From Spongilla lacustris (taxonomy: Eukaryota; Porifera; Demospongiae; Spongillida; Spongillidae), in assembly GCA_949361645.1 (NCBI GenBank), contig OX442431.1, positions 2,847,122-2,911,121 of the forward strand: a stretch of 64,000 nucleotides of DNA, written 5' to 3'. Numbering within the stretch: position 1 is the stretch's first letter; every line of letters starts with the position of its first letter. Below, in pieces: positions 11,493-24,170 of this stretch. Below the pieces are notes generated by a model, which made no database searches, was not told where the DNA came from, and saw only the letters and a program-made list of their open reading frames with translations. The translations under genes were made by a program, and so were the position numbers.

Positions 11493-14400
11493 TCAGTTAC
11501 AGACTGTATCCATGTGTTGCCGAATACGAAGTACAAGATTAGATTTGTTCCCACTTTTCTTCATATTGTGGTGGATTAGGTAGGCCTGTAATGCTGGTTT
11601 CTTCCACTTAGATAGGTCCTTCTGCATGTCACAGTCACTGTAGCACACCTTAGCCTTCTTCCTCCCAGAATCAGCTGCATTACTCAAAGGTCTTCCACGC
11701 TTGCAACTACCAGCAGATGGTGCCTCTGGTTTGCTACCAATACTTTTATAAACTGCAAGTATTTTTCCTGGGAGTGGCAGCTCACTAAGCCTAATGGTTT
11801 TCTGCAATTGCATCTCCTCTAATCTGTCATAGACACCAGCAGCTGATATCTTCACTTTGCCGAGTTCTTTGCTTTCTCCTGCTTTCCAGCATTCATGGAT
11901 TACCCTTTTTATCTTTGAGGTGAGCTCTGGGGGTGCATGTTTTTCTTCGTGTGGGCCCAACCAGCAAAAAAATTAGGCTCAAACGTTGCATATGGTGATG
12001 TTTTGCTATCAACTAAAAACATGCTTGCAGTTTTGTCAATAGCACCAGTAATAGAGAAGTCCATCCTTGCTAAAAGTTGGTCAGCATGTCGCATGGCAAC
12101 ACTGAGAGCATCCCAAGATTGTGTAGTCCCAGTACACACATGCTTTTCGAGGAGTTGTGGAGACTTAAAGTGGTACAAGCACTTGGCACACTGAGGGTAA
12201 ATAGCTTGTATCATATCCAATGTCTTTTCATCCTTGCTTTGATTTTCAATACATTGCTTTTCACGCTTGCTTACTTCTAGGCTACCCCTTTTGTACCTCT
12301 TTTTTTCTTTTTCTGCTTGAACACAACTATTGCTGTTATCACTGCTGAGCAGTACGGTGACACCTGTAAAGTTTACACTTTCAGCTATATCAAGTGATGC
12401 TTGGCATGAAGGAATGGATACGCACTTGGAAGGCACTTTCTGCCCCAGACTGTGAAAGAATCGGACAATTTTCTCCTCGTTTACAGTTGTCACATACTGA
12501 GCTGCATAAAAATCTGAGATGCCTGAGACATTTGGCACAACAGTAGTGCGATAAGGTGCCTTGAAATCAAGTTTTAACAGCAGTACTGTTGTATTCATTA
12601 TAGGATTCTCATCAATGCCACAGCAAGCGGCTTGGGTGTGGACACCTTTCTTCCTCCCTCTCCTTGTATCAAATAAGTGTCCACATGTGTCTGCTGGTGC
12701 GAAAAGTGTGTATCGCACACATCCTTTCCACTCTGGGCTTCATTATGATAGTACGCCACAAGCTTCAATCCAGCAGCAGAGCACACATATGGCAGTAGCA
12801 GCTTGGTTTGTTTGCCACCAAAGTTTTTGGCATTGTCGCTTTGAAGAATTACTTTCTTTACATGGGGAAACTGCTGCCTTAAGGCATGGAAGGCTGCTTC
12901 CAAGCAAGAGAGAATCACATTAGAATCAGCCTTCTGCTCTCCTTGTACAATGCAGTCGATGAAATGGAGAGTCATTGCAGTTTTCCCTGTTTTGTCAACT
13001 TCTTGCATGCTGTCACCCTCCTCATTCTCATATTGATTACTGTCACAATCACAACCCTCATTTTGCTCACATTCATCACCTTCATTCTGCTTCTCTAAAC
13101 CTACAGTGCTCTCAGCTTGTTCATGATCTGCTTTTTCACAGTAGTCATCATCCTGTTCATAATTACCCTCCTCAAACTCAGCTTGCTCACCACCATCACT
13201 TTCGAATTCAGATTGCTCAATACCATCATCAACTCCATGTTGTTCACCATCATCACCCTCATATAAATTGCCACCATCATATTGCTTACCATCCACACCT
13301 TCATATTGCTCACCATCCTCACTTTCATATTGCTCACTGTCATCACCTTCATGTTGCTTACTATCATCACCTTCATCATCATTTACCTGTTCCAATTGTT
13401 GCTGCAATGGTAAGTTACTACCTGCAAAATCTATCATCACATGAAGCTTCTCTAGGGGCTCAACCGTCTCATCATTTGCTTCATCACATGGCTTCACATA
13501 TGCTCCGGCTCCCCACCATAGCATGCCCTTTAGGCCGTAATAAGAATCACCACCTTCACGAAAGCCCTTGGCAAGAAATTCCTGCTTGAAGTCATAGACT
13601 AAATAAGCAGTAATGCAGTCCATTTTAGTCATGGCCTGTTTCATTTGATGATCTTGGTGAGTAGCTTGCATAACATGAGCCATATATCGATAAGACCGGT
13701 GCTCACACTGGTGTATAGTCACCAGGACATCAACAATTTCAGCCAATCTATTGGGGTCCTCATGAAGCTTGGTCAGAGCGACATACTGTAGCTTATCATA
13801 AAACAGAAAGGGACCTCTACATGCATGACATTCCATGTGACCACCAGGCTTAGGGCCCTTGCTTGGCCGCCTGTCAGGCACAAGATCCAGAGCGAACACT
13901 GGGGAATGTGTTGTGGCACCATTGCTCTCATTCTCTTCCAGCGCTGTCCCCATAGCATTTGCACAGAAGGTCAGCTGGCTTTGAACTTGGCTTACAATGT
14001 GCTGCTGTGTGGCAGGCTCATCCAAACTGTCAGGATGTAGAAGCAACTCATTGAGTTGCTGGTAAGCACCAAACTGCTGGGCATCATGCTCTTGAGGTGG
14101 ATGGTGGCACACCAGCTCATTGAATGCTTCAACTGCTTCCCTTATATGGACAGCGTAACAGTAGTTGAGAAAGGTATATGTATCTGAGCGGAGACTATAC
14201 AACTTCTCACGTAATGTATGGTCCACCTCAGAGAGAGGCACAAGAACATTGATGACTTTGTCAACAATGACAAAATTGTCTTTGTGAAAATTGACTTTGA
14301 TATAGTCAATACCTGATCGTGCCTCTTGATGTTTGCCACCACCAGTGATGTGGTTCACAATGTCATAGAACAATGTTTTCCCAATTGCCACTTTATTAGG

Positions 14401-15459
14401 CATCTCATTCTTGTGCTTCTCCAGGTACATTTTGTACATTGTAGCAATGTCGTGTTTTAGAACTAAGGACTTCATAGCAGATACATTCTTCAGGTCCTTC
14501 CATCTGACATCCTTATTTGGAGAACGTTTCTTAGCCTCCCATGCAAGACGGCTGATATTATCGTTGCTGTAGACAAAGCTTACAGCATAGTGAATCACTT
14601 CCTCACACACATGAGAGTGCGCTTCATTATAGCTCTGGAGAGTTAAGCCATGTGAGAGATAGAGTTTATCTACCTTTGCTTGAAAAATTAACTCCTTGAC
14701 ATAGTTTATGTTCAGTGTGAGGAGTGATGCAACATAAAGTCATGGTAAATCGGAAAGAGGAACAAGTAGTCTCCTTGCATCAGTTGAGGTGAGTCGTTTA
14801 ACAGGTTTCAATGCATCTCGGATAGCAGATGTTATGGTGGTGAACATGTTTCCATCAGATGGTGAGATACCAACCAAGGGGACAACTGTACGGTTCTCTT
14901 CACCCACCACAGCTTCAATGGGAGCCAGTATAGACTTGAGGCTGAACACCTTCTTCATCTCAGCATCACTTTTCATATTCCAATTTGGAACCAACATTCG
15001 TGCCCATGCCTTGATGCCTCTATTGAACACTGTCTCGATCCTGTTCATGATGTGTTGGTCAAGATCATTTGTACATCGTGCTTGCCGCCTTTTATCAGCA
15101 CTCGGAAGCCGTCGCACACTGCTTTCATCTCCTAGAGAGCCCATCGCTTCCAGAGCCTTTAGAATCTGTGCTTGCATGGTGAAATCAACAGTTGCAATTG
15201 AGCTGGCATCGTCTGTAACGGCATGGACTGTGTCAATATGGACAATGTCATTGTCTTCTATGCGTTTAGGGTTAGAGCGTTTAGGGTTAGACCTTATGGC
15301 TGGTGCAGGCTGCTCAAAAGGTACCTTTCTCGGCCGACCACGCTTGCGATTTTGGCATTTATAACACTTTGTGCAATAATAACCTGAATCGCACTTGTCA
15401 CACACTGGCGCTCTGAATCCCGAACGCGTACATGTACTACCGGTATATACATTGTGCAA
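11493..15459 (-). pseudogene. Large DDE-type transposase of the 4.8 kb element, broken by one stop and two frameshifts
   Basis: Three collinear segments. 15459-14740 has an N-terminal Cys-rich motif (CDKCDSGYYCTKCYKC) and a GRPRK basic stretch. 14740-12598 is in the same frame after a single TGA; it carries an IHQCEHRSYRYMAH region, a long acidic Glu/Asp/Gln repeat at 13020-13390, then VILQSDNAKNF and HNEAQSGKDVCDTHF, which look like the later catalytic part of an RNase-H-fold transposase. 12718-11909 has a C2H2-like CAKCLYHFKSPQLLEKHVC. 11960-11493 ends in a SAP-like LSKWKKPALQAYLIHHNMKKSGNK. The frame changes near 12610 and in a C-run near 11945. The family resembles large uncharacterised transposase-like proteins in sponges and cnidarians. 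It would cut and rejoin its own TIRs if intact. Confidence 0.7.
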
Positions 15460-15644
15460 GAAGCATTACATCATGTTAGTCTGGGAACGAGAGAAGGGGC
15501 ATTAATGATGGTCTGGGGACCGATTGTTCACAATTCAGCTGCAAGTTATCACAGAAAGAGGCTACATACGATCTTGATACTACCTGGGTCCTTTGTTTAT
15601 GCAAAATAAAGTCTCCTGAGCAAGCCAAATTCAAATAAATGCGC

Positions 15645-15883
15645 CTAGGAAAAAAGTGTACTACGCAATGTTTTACCGCATCTAAAACGGGAACGATCCC
15701 ACTATAGATCGGTATGGCTCATTACTGGAAATAGATAAAAAAAAACTTAGGAATTGCTCGTGACAGCTCAGCGAGAGTTTAGCTTTCTAATAATATATTT
15801 TATATAGCAAATAGAATCAATGAGACTAATTTTCTGAATATTGAGTTCGACCAAAAAGGTCTTCTAATTTCACGGAACCGGTG
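15645..15883. repeat. Right TIR of the 4.8 kb transposon
   Basis: Reverse-complement partner of 11040-11270. It ends CCGGTG, followed by CTAA. Confidence 0.7.
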
Positions 15884-15923
15884 CTAAAAAGTATAAATAA
15901 GGGGGTATACATTTCCACTATGC

Positions 15924-17019
15924 TTGAAAATGCCACGAGTACCAAGACTGTCAATTGAACAAAGAGTTGCCATTGTGAGGCTGTACTTTTCTAATGGAAA
16001 GAATGCCTATCTTACTGTAAGCTTGTTCCGGAGGGAGTACCCTAATTACAGGACACTATGCAGTAGCACAGTTCTGAGGGTGGTGTCCAAATTTGTGGAG
16101 CATGGCACAGTGCAGGATAGGCTGAAAACAAACTGTGGAAGAAAGAAAACTGTTCAGGTGCCAAGGAACGTTTGGCATCATTGCTCAGAAAATGCGACAG
16201 ACCCCAACTATGAGCATAAGAAGACTCCATCTAGGGACAGGATTGAGACGATCAAGTGTACAGAAGATGCTTAGGAAGACCCTGAAGATGAAGGCCTATA
16301 GGCGGCCTCTAGTACAGGCTCTATTGCCAGGTGACATTGACAAGAGAGTCAAGTGGGCAGAAGATTACCTTGAAGCAGCTGAGAGGGACTTCACCTACCC
16401 TGACTACATCCTGTGGACGGATGAAGCAATTTTCCACTTGGATGGACATGTTAACAGGCATAATGCTGTCATATGGTCAGTCCAGAACCCACATGCTTTT
16501 ATGAAATGCAGCAATCAGAAGAAGGCTGGTGTGATGGTCTGGGCTGGGCTGATCAAAGACCATATCATTGGCCCCTTCTTCATCAATGGAAGTGTCACAG
16601 GGCAAGTGTACCTTCAGCTACTACAGCAGAGGGTATGGCCAGCCCTGCAAGCTATCATGGGGGAAGAGGAAGAATTTGTTGTTTTCCAGCATGATGGAGC
16701 CTCAGCTCATTATGAAACCCGTGTTAGAGCCTGGTTGGATGGAAAGCTGGAGGACAGATGGATGGGCAGAGGGGGACCCATACCATGGCCAGCACGAAGT
16801 CCTGATCTATCTCCATTGGACTTCTGGCTATGGGGCTACCTGAAAAACAAAGTGTATGCAAATGCAGTGACAACATTGGACGAGCTAAGACAGGCTATAA
16901 TTGATGAGATGCAGGCCATTCCAGCCACTATGGTCCACAGTGCGACACTGGGGGTAGTGAGAAAGGCAGGGTTACTGCTCTCAATTGATGGGCTGCAGTT
17001 AGGATCACGACATAATTGA
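15924..17019 (+). pseudogene. Tc1/mariner-type transposase, DD41D, one frameshift
   Basis: The N-terminal part (from about 15930, MPRVPRLSIEQRVAIVRLYF) is a helix-turn-helix reader with ECK-like spacing. The catalytic part has D in LWTDEAIFHLDG, D in VFQHDGASAHY and D in SPDLSPLDFWLWGYLKNKVY. Forty-one residues separate the second and third D, the DD41D spacing of the subgroup called VS/Visitor. The N-terminal frame runs to the GRKKTV segment near 16150, where it moves by one base, so the protein is not made from one frame. The core is otherwise open to the stop at 17019. It lies just outside the right end of the nested element and inside the TA-flanked arms. Confidence 0.85.
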
Positions 17020-17204
17020 CATTACTAACCTCGATAACATTGTACATGTACCTGTTTCGTCTCATAATGTTATTATACTTCTCAGTGTGGTTGAATGCAC
17101 ACAGTAGTGCTATATCGTACTGCTAGAAAAATTCTGATAAACACCTTGATTATTATGTTAAGTGAAATTAAAATACAGTGGATGGCTAGGAAATACAGCG
17201 ATTT

Positions 17205-18629
17205 TGAATTTGTGTGTGTTTGTGTGTGTGTTTTTGTGTGTGTGTTTGTGTGTGTGTTTTTGTGTGTGTGTTTGTGGGTGTGTTTTTGTGTGTGTGTTTG
17301 TGTGTGTGTTTTTGTGTGTTTTTGTGTGTGTTTGTATGTGTGTGTATGTGTGTGTAAGGATGTAATGTTTTAAGGTTATTCAGAATAATTTTTATTTATT
17401 TCTGCATGGGTGTGACAATGTGGTAGAGATTATAAGCTATCGCGTAGCTGCATGCATGCATGTATCAAGTGAGTTTGTTCTTTTAAGACACTGCATCAGA
17501 CACTAGTAAGAGTGTATGCTAAAGTCAGGAATGGGATTATAATCAATTACATTCAAACTATGGCAAAATATTACATTTAGGTTGTTCGAAAGCCTTGAGT
17601 TTTTGGAGTATCCATTGTTTGTGTGTGTGTGTTTGTGTGTGTGTTTGCATGTGTGTTTGTGTGTGTGTTTGTAGTGTTTGTGTTTGTATTTGTGTATGCA
17701 TGTGTGTGTGTGTGTTTAATTTGATGTGTGGGTGCATGTGTGTTTGTGTGTTATGTGGTTGTGTGTATTTTTTATGTGTTTGTGTTTTTGTGTTTGTGCG
17801 TGTGCATGTGTGTGTAAGGATGTAATATTATGGTTATTCAATAATAATTAAGATCTCTGGGTGGGGTGTGACAATATGGTACATGTTTTGAGATGATTAA
17901 TATGGCATGTGAATATGCGTAGCTGCATGCATGCACACATGCATCTATCAAGTGGGTTCGTTTAAGTCAGTAATGCGATTATAACAGACTATTGCAAAGT
18001 ATTACATTTAGGTTGTTGGTATGTGATGTGTGTGTTGGTTCGAAAGCCTTCAGTTTTTGGAATATCCATTATTTGTGTGTGTGTATGTGTGTGTGTTTTT
18101 GTTTGTGTGTTTATGTGTGTATGTCTATGTGTGTGCATTTGTGTGTGTTGTGTGTAATGTGAGGGTGCTTGTGTGTTTTTGTATGTTGTGTATTTGTGTG
18201 TGTTTTAGTTTGCATGTGTGTGTTTGTGTGCATGTGTGTACGTGTGTTAGGATGTAATGTTATGGTTATTCAGAAATTATTTGATAACAGGGTGGGGTGT
18301 GACAATATGGTAGGTGTTTTGAGAAATATGGCATGTAAATTTGCGTAGCTGCATGCATGCATGCATGAAGTGGGTTTGTTCTTTTAAGGCACTAGTAAGA
18401 GTGTCAGAAATGGGATTAGGATCAATGACATATTTAGGTTGTTGGTATGTGATACATGTGTGTTGGTTCAAAAGCCTTGAGTATCACTGGAGGATAAATA
18501 TTGTATTTGTTCAAACAACTGCTGGAAGAGAGGTAACTAGCTGGTGTGAATTTAAAAAGTATTGCCCTGTTGCTGCGAGAATGTGACGGGTAAAACATAT
18601 TTGGAAGCCTGACGATTTAATCAGGTTAC
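17205..18629. repeat. Right inverted arm with GT microsatellites and three tandem modules
   Basis: Reverse complement of the left arm. It contains about three copies (near 17365-17610, 17820-18055, 18250-18480) of the module made of GGTGTGACAATATGGTA, GCGTAGCTGCATGCATGC, TTAGGTTGTTGGTATGTGAT and a following GTGTGTTT run. The outermost 350 bp match 7584-7930 closely, while copy number differs between the arms. Confidence 0.85.
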
Positions 18630-20439
18630 TAGGTATTCTCCAGTGTTGCATCAGTATTTAGGTGATGGGTAGGGTAACCTCACTGGGTGAGTATTTTGGA
18701 TTGGACAATCACACAGTAGAAAGTAACAAAAGTACCAAACATGGGTTTTTAACAGCTATATTTTTGAGTGAAGTTGTTGGCTCATCCTTCCATGACAAAG
18801 TTACATGCTCTTTAGTGACAAACAGGCATCTAAGCAGATTGCTTTCATTGCATGAGAATAATACTTTTGAAACACGCAAATGAATTGTATTAAAATAGTA
18901 AGCTCTAACAGGAAGCATGTGAATGTTTATCAAAGCTACTCAACAGTACACCCACCTGCAATTTTTTTTACAAACAATATAAATTTGCATGAAACAACCA
19001 AGTCAGAATTCACTGACACTTGAAGATCATCTCAACATTACATTTACATGTAGATCTGAGAATTAGGTGGTATTGTTTTACAAGTCATGCCCAGTTGTAA
19101 GCGCTAAAGAGTAATCCTGATGTCGGTGAAACTGCTCACTCTCATTCTTAATGAACAACGTTGGTTTTAAAACTGATTAGACTTGGTCTTAGCACACATA
19201 ACAGATTTGAACAGAAGTCACCATGACTCACAAATACACATACACACCAGTTGAGAGCCATATCTACAGTTCCTATGACATTGAATACTGTTGAAAAGAA
19301 TGCTCAAACAGTTCGGCACTTTTTTTCACACACACACACATCGGTAACTAAACAGCACACTAAGAATTAAGCCTTAGGCTTCAATATTAGTAGGTGCTGT
19401 AGGCAGTGTACACGCGGCTTCTCTAGTGTTACGGGCATATACCAGTTAGAGCTAGCTGAAAGGATGTATAGTTTGCTTGATGCATGGACTGTACCAATGT
19501 GTGCGTGTACCCGTAGGCCGTGCGTACATTGTATGCCAATAGGCACCCAGTCGTTCGTGCCTTTAACTCACCAACCATTTGCATCGAAGACATTCTCCAG
19601 TGTGGTTTTGTATAACGTAAGGCGAATGACAATCTCGATCTCGTCCACAACACGTAGCAAGAACGCTAATTGGTGCGCACCGCCCGTATGAATGACCTAC
19701 GGCGGGTATATGTTTCTTTTACGAAGAGATAGTAATACGGCTAGTTCATTTCTAAAAGCGAGAGATAAGCAGCCGCAGGTACGGTAGTATCTATGATTTC
19801 ACAAGGATGCTAAATTAAAAAAACAATTAAAAATTAAGCAATTCGAGGGGGTGGGGCTCAGTGGCACGTAATAATATGCAAGTTGAAGGGGTGGAGCTAA
19901 TATGGTGCTTTAATGGTTGCGTCACTAGTCTCGGAACGGGACGAGCGTATGCAATGAAGTGTAACGAGTGCGCATGCGTAACCGTGGTAAAATAGTTAGT
20001 GGGCTCTTACTTTCAGTTTAAAAGGTGATAAAAATATGATCATTTTGATTTTGGCTTCGAAACGTGTGTCTAAACATGGTTTCACTTTTAAAGTTGTTAA
20101 TTTGTTGTGTTTATTAAAGTTAATTAAGCATCGTTAATAACTTGTAAATAAAATTATGTAAACACATTTGCCTAATCTCAAGTTGTTAGTTTCTAAATAT
20201 TAGATTTTTTTCATACTCCTATCAAAAGTTATTCCCATTCAAAAGCATTGCGTTCTTTCGTGGACACCCGGCCGGTATACGTAAATCTAAATGACTGTAT
20301 TCCAAAATCCTCGTCCCGCAGTTATTTATTTGATTGGTGTACCCTTCAAAGTTGAATGCACCTTGCTGCAAGCTTTTAGAGATAATGGTAGATTAAAAAA
20401 CTAAGGCCTAAGCCGGCGCATGTAACGTACAATCACCAC

Positions 20440-20610
20440 GGCGAATGCAAATCTGCGATGAAACACATGCAGCCATTTAAAAACCACAATAGCCTGGAAA
20501 CCAGAACGTAATTATAATGGAGTGGCACGCATTTATTGGTTATGATTGCCTCCGTTTCTAATCCCCCTATACATGTACAATCTGTGGAAAAATTGGAATG
20601 TTTACAATAA
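20440..20610. repeat. Dispersed repeat, partner at 26800-26905
   Basis: The segment with CCACAATAGCCTGGAAACCAG, GAACGTAA, GAGTGGCAC, TTATGATTGCCT and ATCTGTGGAAAAATTGGAATG recurs in the same orientation at 26800-26905 with about 80-90% similarity by eye. No coding function is seen. Confidence 0.75.
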
Positions 20611-21789
20611 ATTTTTTCGCGCGCCAATGTCACACTTTCACTGCTTGAAGTAGCTATAGGTCATCTGCTTGAATCAGTGTGATTGTAAATTTTACACGGG
20701 ACGAAATGACCACATTTCAGTTATGTATACGTTCAAGTAAACCACAAGTAAATACCTTAATTAGATACATTTCCTGGAATTAGAAATTATCGGATTTACG
20801 ATATTTCCTTTCACTGAACAGCCGGAATTACGTACGTTTTCTGCGAAGGAAATATGATATATACGTATGGAAATATAGTGTTTTCATAAACCGTAAGGAA
20901 GGGTTAAACCTACGCGCCCAAAGCCTGCATACTATTAAAAAAATTTATTGATCTTTTTGTATAATTGTGATTAAAAAATCAGCAATATAGCACTTCATAC
21001 ATGTAACTACAACGTTCAATATAGGAAGCAGTCCGCTAGAAGAGCAAAATACTTCAGTTCAATATTCTGAGGGAAACAAAATGACATTAAAATTAAGATG
21101 ATACGATTTTTTTTACCTCAGGATGCAGTTTCTGCAATGGCGAGTCTTCCAGATCAGAACAAACCTAGCGGTCATTTTGGTAAAACGCTAGCGGTCATGT
21201 AAAACACATGCACGTACCTTTCTTCTTCAGATCTGACACAAACAGATTTGTCTTTAACCTGCCTTACACGTGATATAAGCACACGCGCACAGACACCCAT
21301 GTACCAGTAACCACTTACCACGAACATAGCTATTCCACGACACGCATCGCTGCTGAGTATTCCACCGTAGCATTCATTCGCGCTCCGTATATTTTCTTTG
21401 GTTTCTTAACGTTAGTTTCGAGGCAAAACGTGGAGAAACACGCATGGTCATCACATGCCTATACGATATTGATCACTTACCTTGTGTTGCGTTCCCCAAT
21501 CGGTAGGCTAGCCGGCCCTTTTGGCCTTGCCAATTATGTAAAAAATTTCAAGATGGCAACCCCCTTGCGGCCTTGCCTACGTAGAGGATGTGAAGATACA
21601 CTTTCACTTACCTTCTTGCCAAATTGCGCGCCCAATTCCAAACCGCCCAGGGCCACGTGACGCGACCCACAATACGATTTAAAAAATTCCCGCAACAATC
21701 AATGACGTCACCTATGCTACGTTCCTCGTTACATGTACATGTAATATTGACACTATGTTATCTGAACTCACTGCCACATATACTCAGAC

Positions 21790-21832
21790 ATGTGGGGGGG
21801 GGGGGGGGGGGGGGGGTGAGGGGGGGGGGGTG
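21790..21832. repeat. Poly-G tract
   Basis: A run of about 26 G, then GA-interrupted G runs. Similar tracts occur at 25720-25772 (C), 26917-26937 (C), 28586-28635 (G then C), 46293-46318, 47983-48008 and 59757-59780. Confidence 0.95.
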
Positions 21833-23329
21833 AGCGGCAGCTGGGGCTATGTGATATCCACTCTCACGTACGTACCTTTGGTATTGTGCCACGCCCACCA
21901 TTATTTTAAATGATTACAGCAGTGCAATGCAGCTACAGTAATATGCAAGGGAAAGTGATTGACTTTTACTCAAGGAATTTTACCCAGGCTAACATATGCA
22001 TTGATTATACTAAGTTCTTACGGTTGTTAAATGCTATGTTCGGTTTTTATACTTCATGCACCCTTACATGTACTGATGTACACATATATGAATGTGTTCC
22101 AACAGCATGTAACGTTACTAGCTATATATATCTTGGGTACTGATTTACGTGCAGCTTTTGGACGTACTAGCTCAGCTATACTAGTCTGTGCAATATATTT
22201 GTTATTTCATTGGCAATGGTGGGTGATGTCTATAAATATATTTCTGTGTACATTGCGCTTACTGTACATGTATAACATGCAAGTTCGATTAAAGTGATGC
22301 AGGGTATATATATGTATAGTTAGCATTTTGTGTACGTTTACATGTATGTGATGGATCTTTTCAAGATTTATACATCAGTCCTGCTGTAACTTGACTGTAT
22401 TTGTAATATTGCTAATAATATTATTATGTTGTATCTGTTCAAGATTTATACATCAGACTGTATTTGTATTGTGGCTAATAGTATCATTTTAGTAGATGAA
22501 TAGGACTTTATAATTATTAATGTTCTAAAATACCGGATAATGTCTTGTAGCTAGTACTGCAAGTGTAACATAGACTAAATCTACATAAATCGATTAATAA
22601 TTGTTATACATGCATCATATGCATGGGATCATACATATTACTTTGACTCACATATACTTTCGACTTTGAAAATAATAATAAATGTATGATATCATAATTC
22701 TCTTTTAGAACACTGGCATAGAAAAATATAAATTGATTGTCGGGATCCTTTCAAATGCAACAAGTGGTACACACCCGGTATAATCAACTCAGTTTACAAT
22801 GTAAAAGCCTTTTCAGCCTGGCTTATGGCATTGAATAGATTATCCCTCTCTTGCATTTCAACTGTCCCTGTCAAAATACATACATAAAAAAGTAATCATT
22901 ACATTGTATACCAGTATATAGTGTTAAATGTATACTATGTTTTACTTTCGTGACGAACACTAGTTCTGTGTATACACACATACATGGTCAGCTATAAAGA
23001 TTGAGGGTTAGAGTAGAAAGGGGGGTGGGGGAGGGGGGGTGTAGGGGCACACACAGTTTTTGTTCATAATATTATAAAGTGGTAAGAAGATACACATTTG
23101 CTTCTATGCATTTTATTCTCCGAGCTTCCATTTTGCAACTGTGTCATAAAAAAGTCAAAGGTTTTGAGTTGAAGTCTCATTCCAGATCAGACAGAATAGA
23201 AACCATTCCTGATGAATGTGCTTATATGCATTCAGATATTTTCCATTTATGGCTTGTTTATATAACTAGACAGCTGCTTGCATTGTCAGTAAGGTCTGAC
23301 CTCAAGGTTACCAAAAGCATGAATATGAT

Positions 23330-23332
<3 letters not shown>

Positions 23333-23389
<57 letters not shown>
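23333..23389. repeat. (GT)n microsatellite
   Basis: About 28 uninterrupted GT units. Confidence 0.97.
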
Positions 23390-23391
<2 letters not shown>

Positions 23392-24170
23392 TGACATAGG
23401 ATTCAGTTTGAAACAGAAATACACCAACGGACAATAAATAGTGTACATATTATTCTAATTTGTTGTCAAGTCTGCCACTACACTAGAGGTCCCTTCATCT
23501 CTTCAAGAGCCATTCTTCAAGCTGCTCAGTATCCCCACGGTCTGCATAAAACATTCTGATACGCCCTACGACTGAAATAACATAAAAACACCTCCTCCAA
23601 ATAAATTAGTGTCCATACATGTGTGAGTCAGTTTCTGGGTTCAATCCATATATCCCTACCTCCCCCCTCACACGTTCCACAAAGAGGATCATAATAGATA
23701 CCAAAAGTTCTGACCTGAAAAGGGGCTATGCCGCAGATCAAGCCCTGACAAGGAATTGCAGCTAACAGCATTCTTCATACACCCTGTCTGGGTTAGTTGT
23801 GCTCACCCATAACCTTTTCCACTCCACCATGCCCATGCCCCCTTGTCGTAGCCAGAACTCACATGTGCTACCTTTGAATATGCCCAGCCAGCCATGGAGA
23901 GGATATCCCATCCAAAATTTTTGGAGAGGTGGCATCTTCATGGCAACTACATGTAGAATGGAGTTTTAAACGTTAATGTACATCTATTTATCAGTAAGAA
24001 CACACTCATATACAGAACCCCACCGCCTGATCTGAAGTACACATGTGTGTATTATGCCATCTTCGATGTGCAGTCATCATCTAATGAGGCCACCCTATTG
24101 GGGGTGCATGGCCATCCATATGTGGTTCCTTTCTATAGGGTTGCCGCAGATCATAGGACACACCCACACC

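Larger units (their letters stand above)
11040..15883. mobile_element. 4.8 kb DNA transposon with ~240 bp TIRs and CTAA target duplication
   Basis: Both ends read CACCGSTTCCGTGAAATTAG inward, with further matches at TCGAAC, AATTAGTCTCAT and GTACACTTTTTTCCTA. CTAA lies immediately outside both ends (11036-11039, 15884-15887), a candidate 4-bp target duplication. A solo copy of the same end at 61500-61725 is bordered by TTAA. A TTAA-like target recalls Kolobok and piggyBac elements, but the ends and protein do not let me assign a superfamily. The element carries one minus-strand gene. Confidence 0.75.
7584..18629. mobile_element. Large TA-flanked element with ~1 kb inverted arms; host of a nested transposon
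   Basis: The sequence from 7584 (GTAACCAGATTAAA...) reappears in reverse complement ending at 18629, with only scattered differences over the first 350 bp and TA dinucleotides outside both ends (7582-7583, 18630-18631). Subtracting the nested 11040-15883 element leaves about 6.2 kb. The only recognisable protein gene left inside is the DD41D Tc1/mariner-type transposase at 15924-17019. This fits the TA target, so I infer that it is this element's own transposase. The left interior (8.5-11 kb) has no recognised gene. Confidence 0.65.
18632..24170. other. Intergenic stretch without a supported gene
   Basis: Five kilobases of AT-rich DNA. It contains a poly-G run at 21790-21830, a (GT)n run at 23333-23388 and a dispersed repeat at 20440-20610. 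Short open frames (for example 18662-18883, 19464-19691, 21430-21660) show no recognisable domain, codon bias or splice context. Confidence 0.5.
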
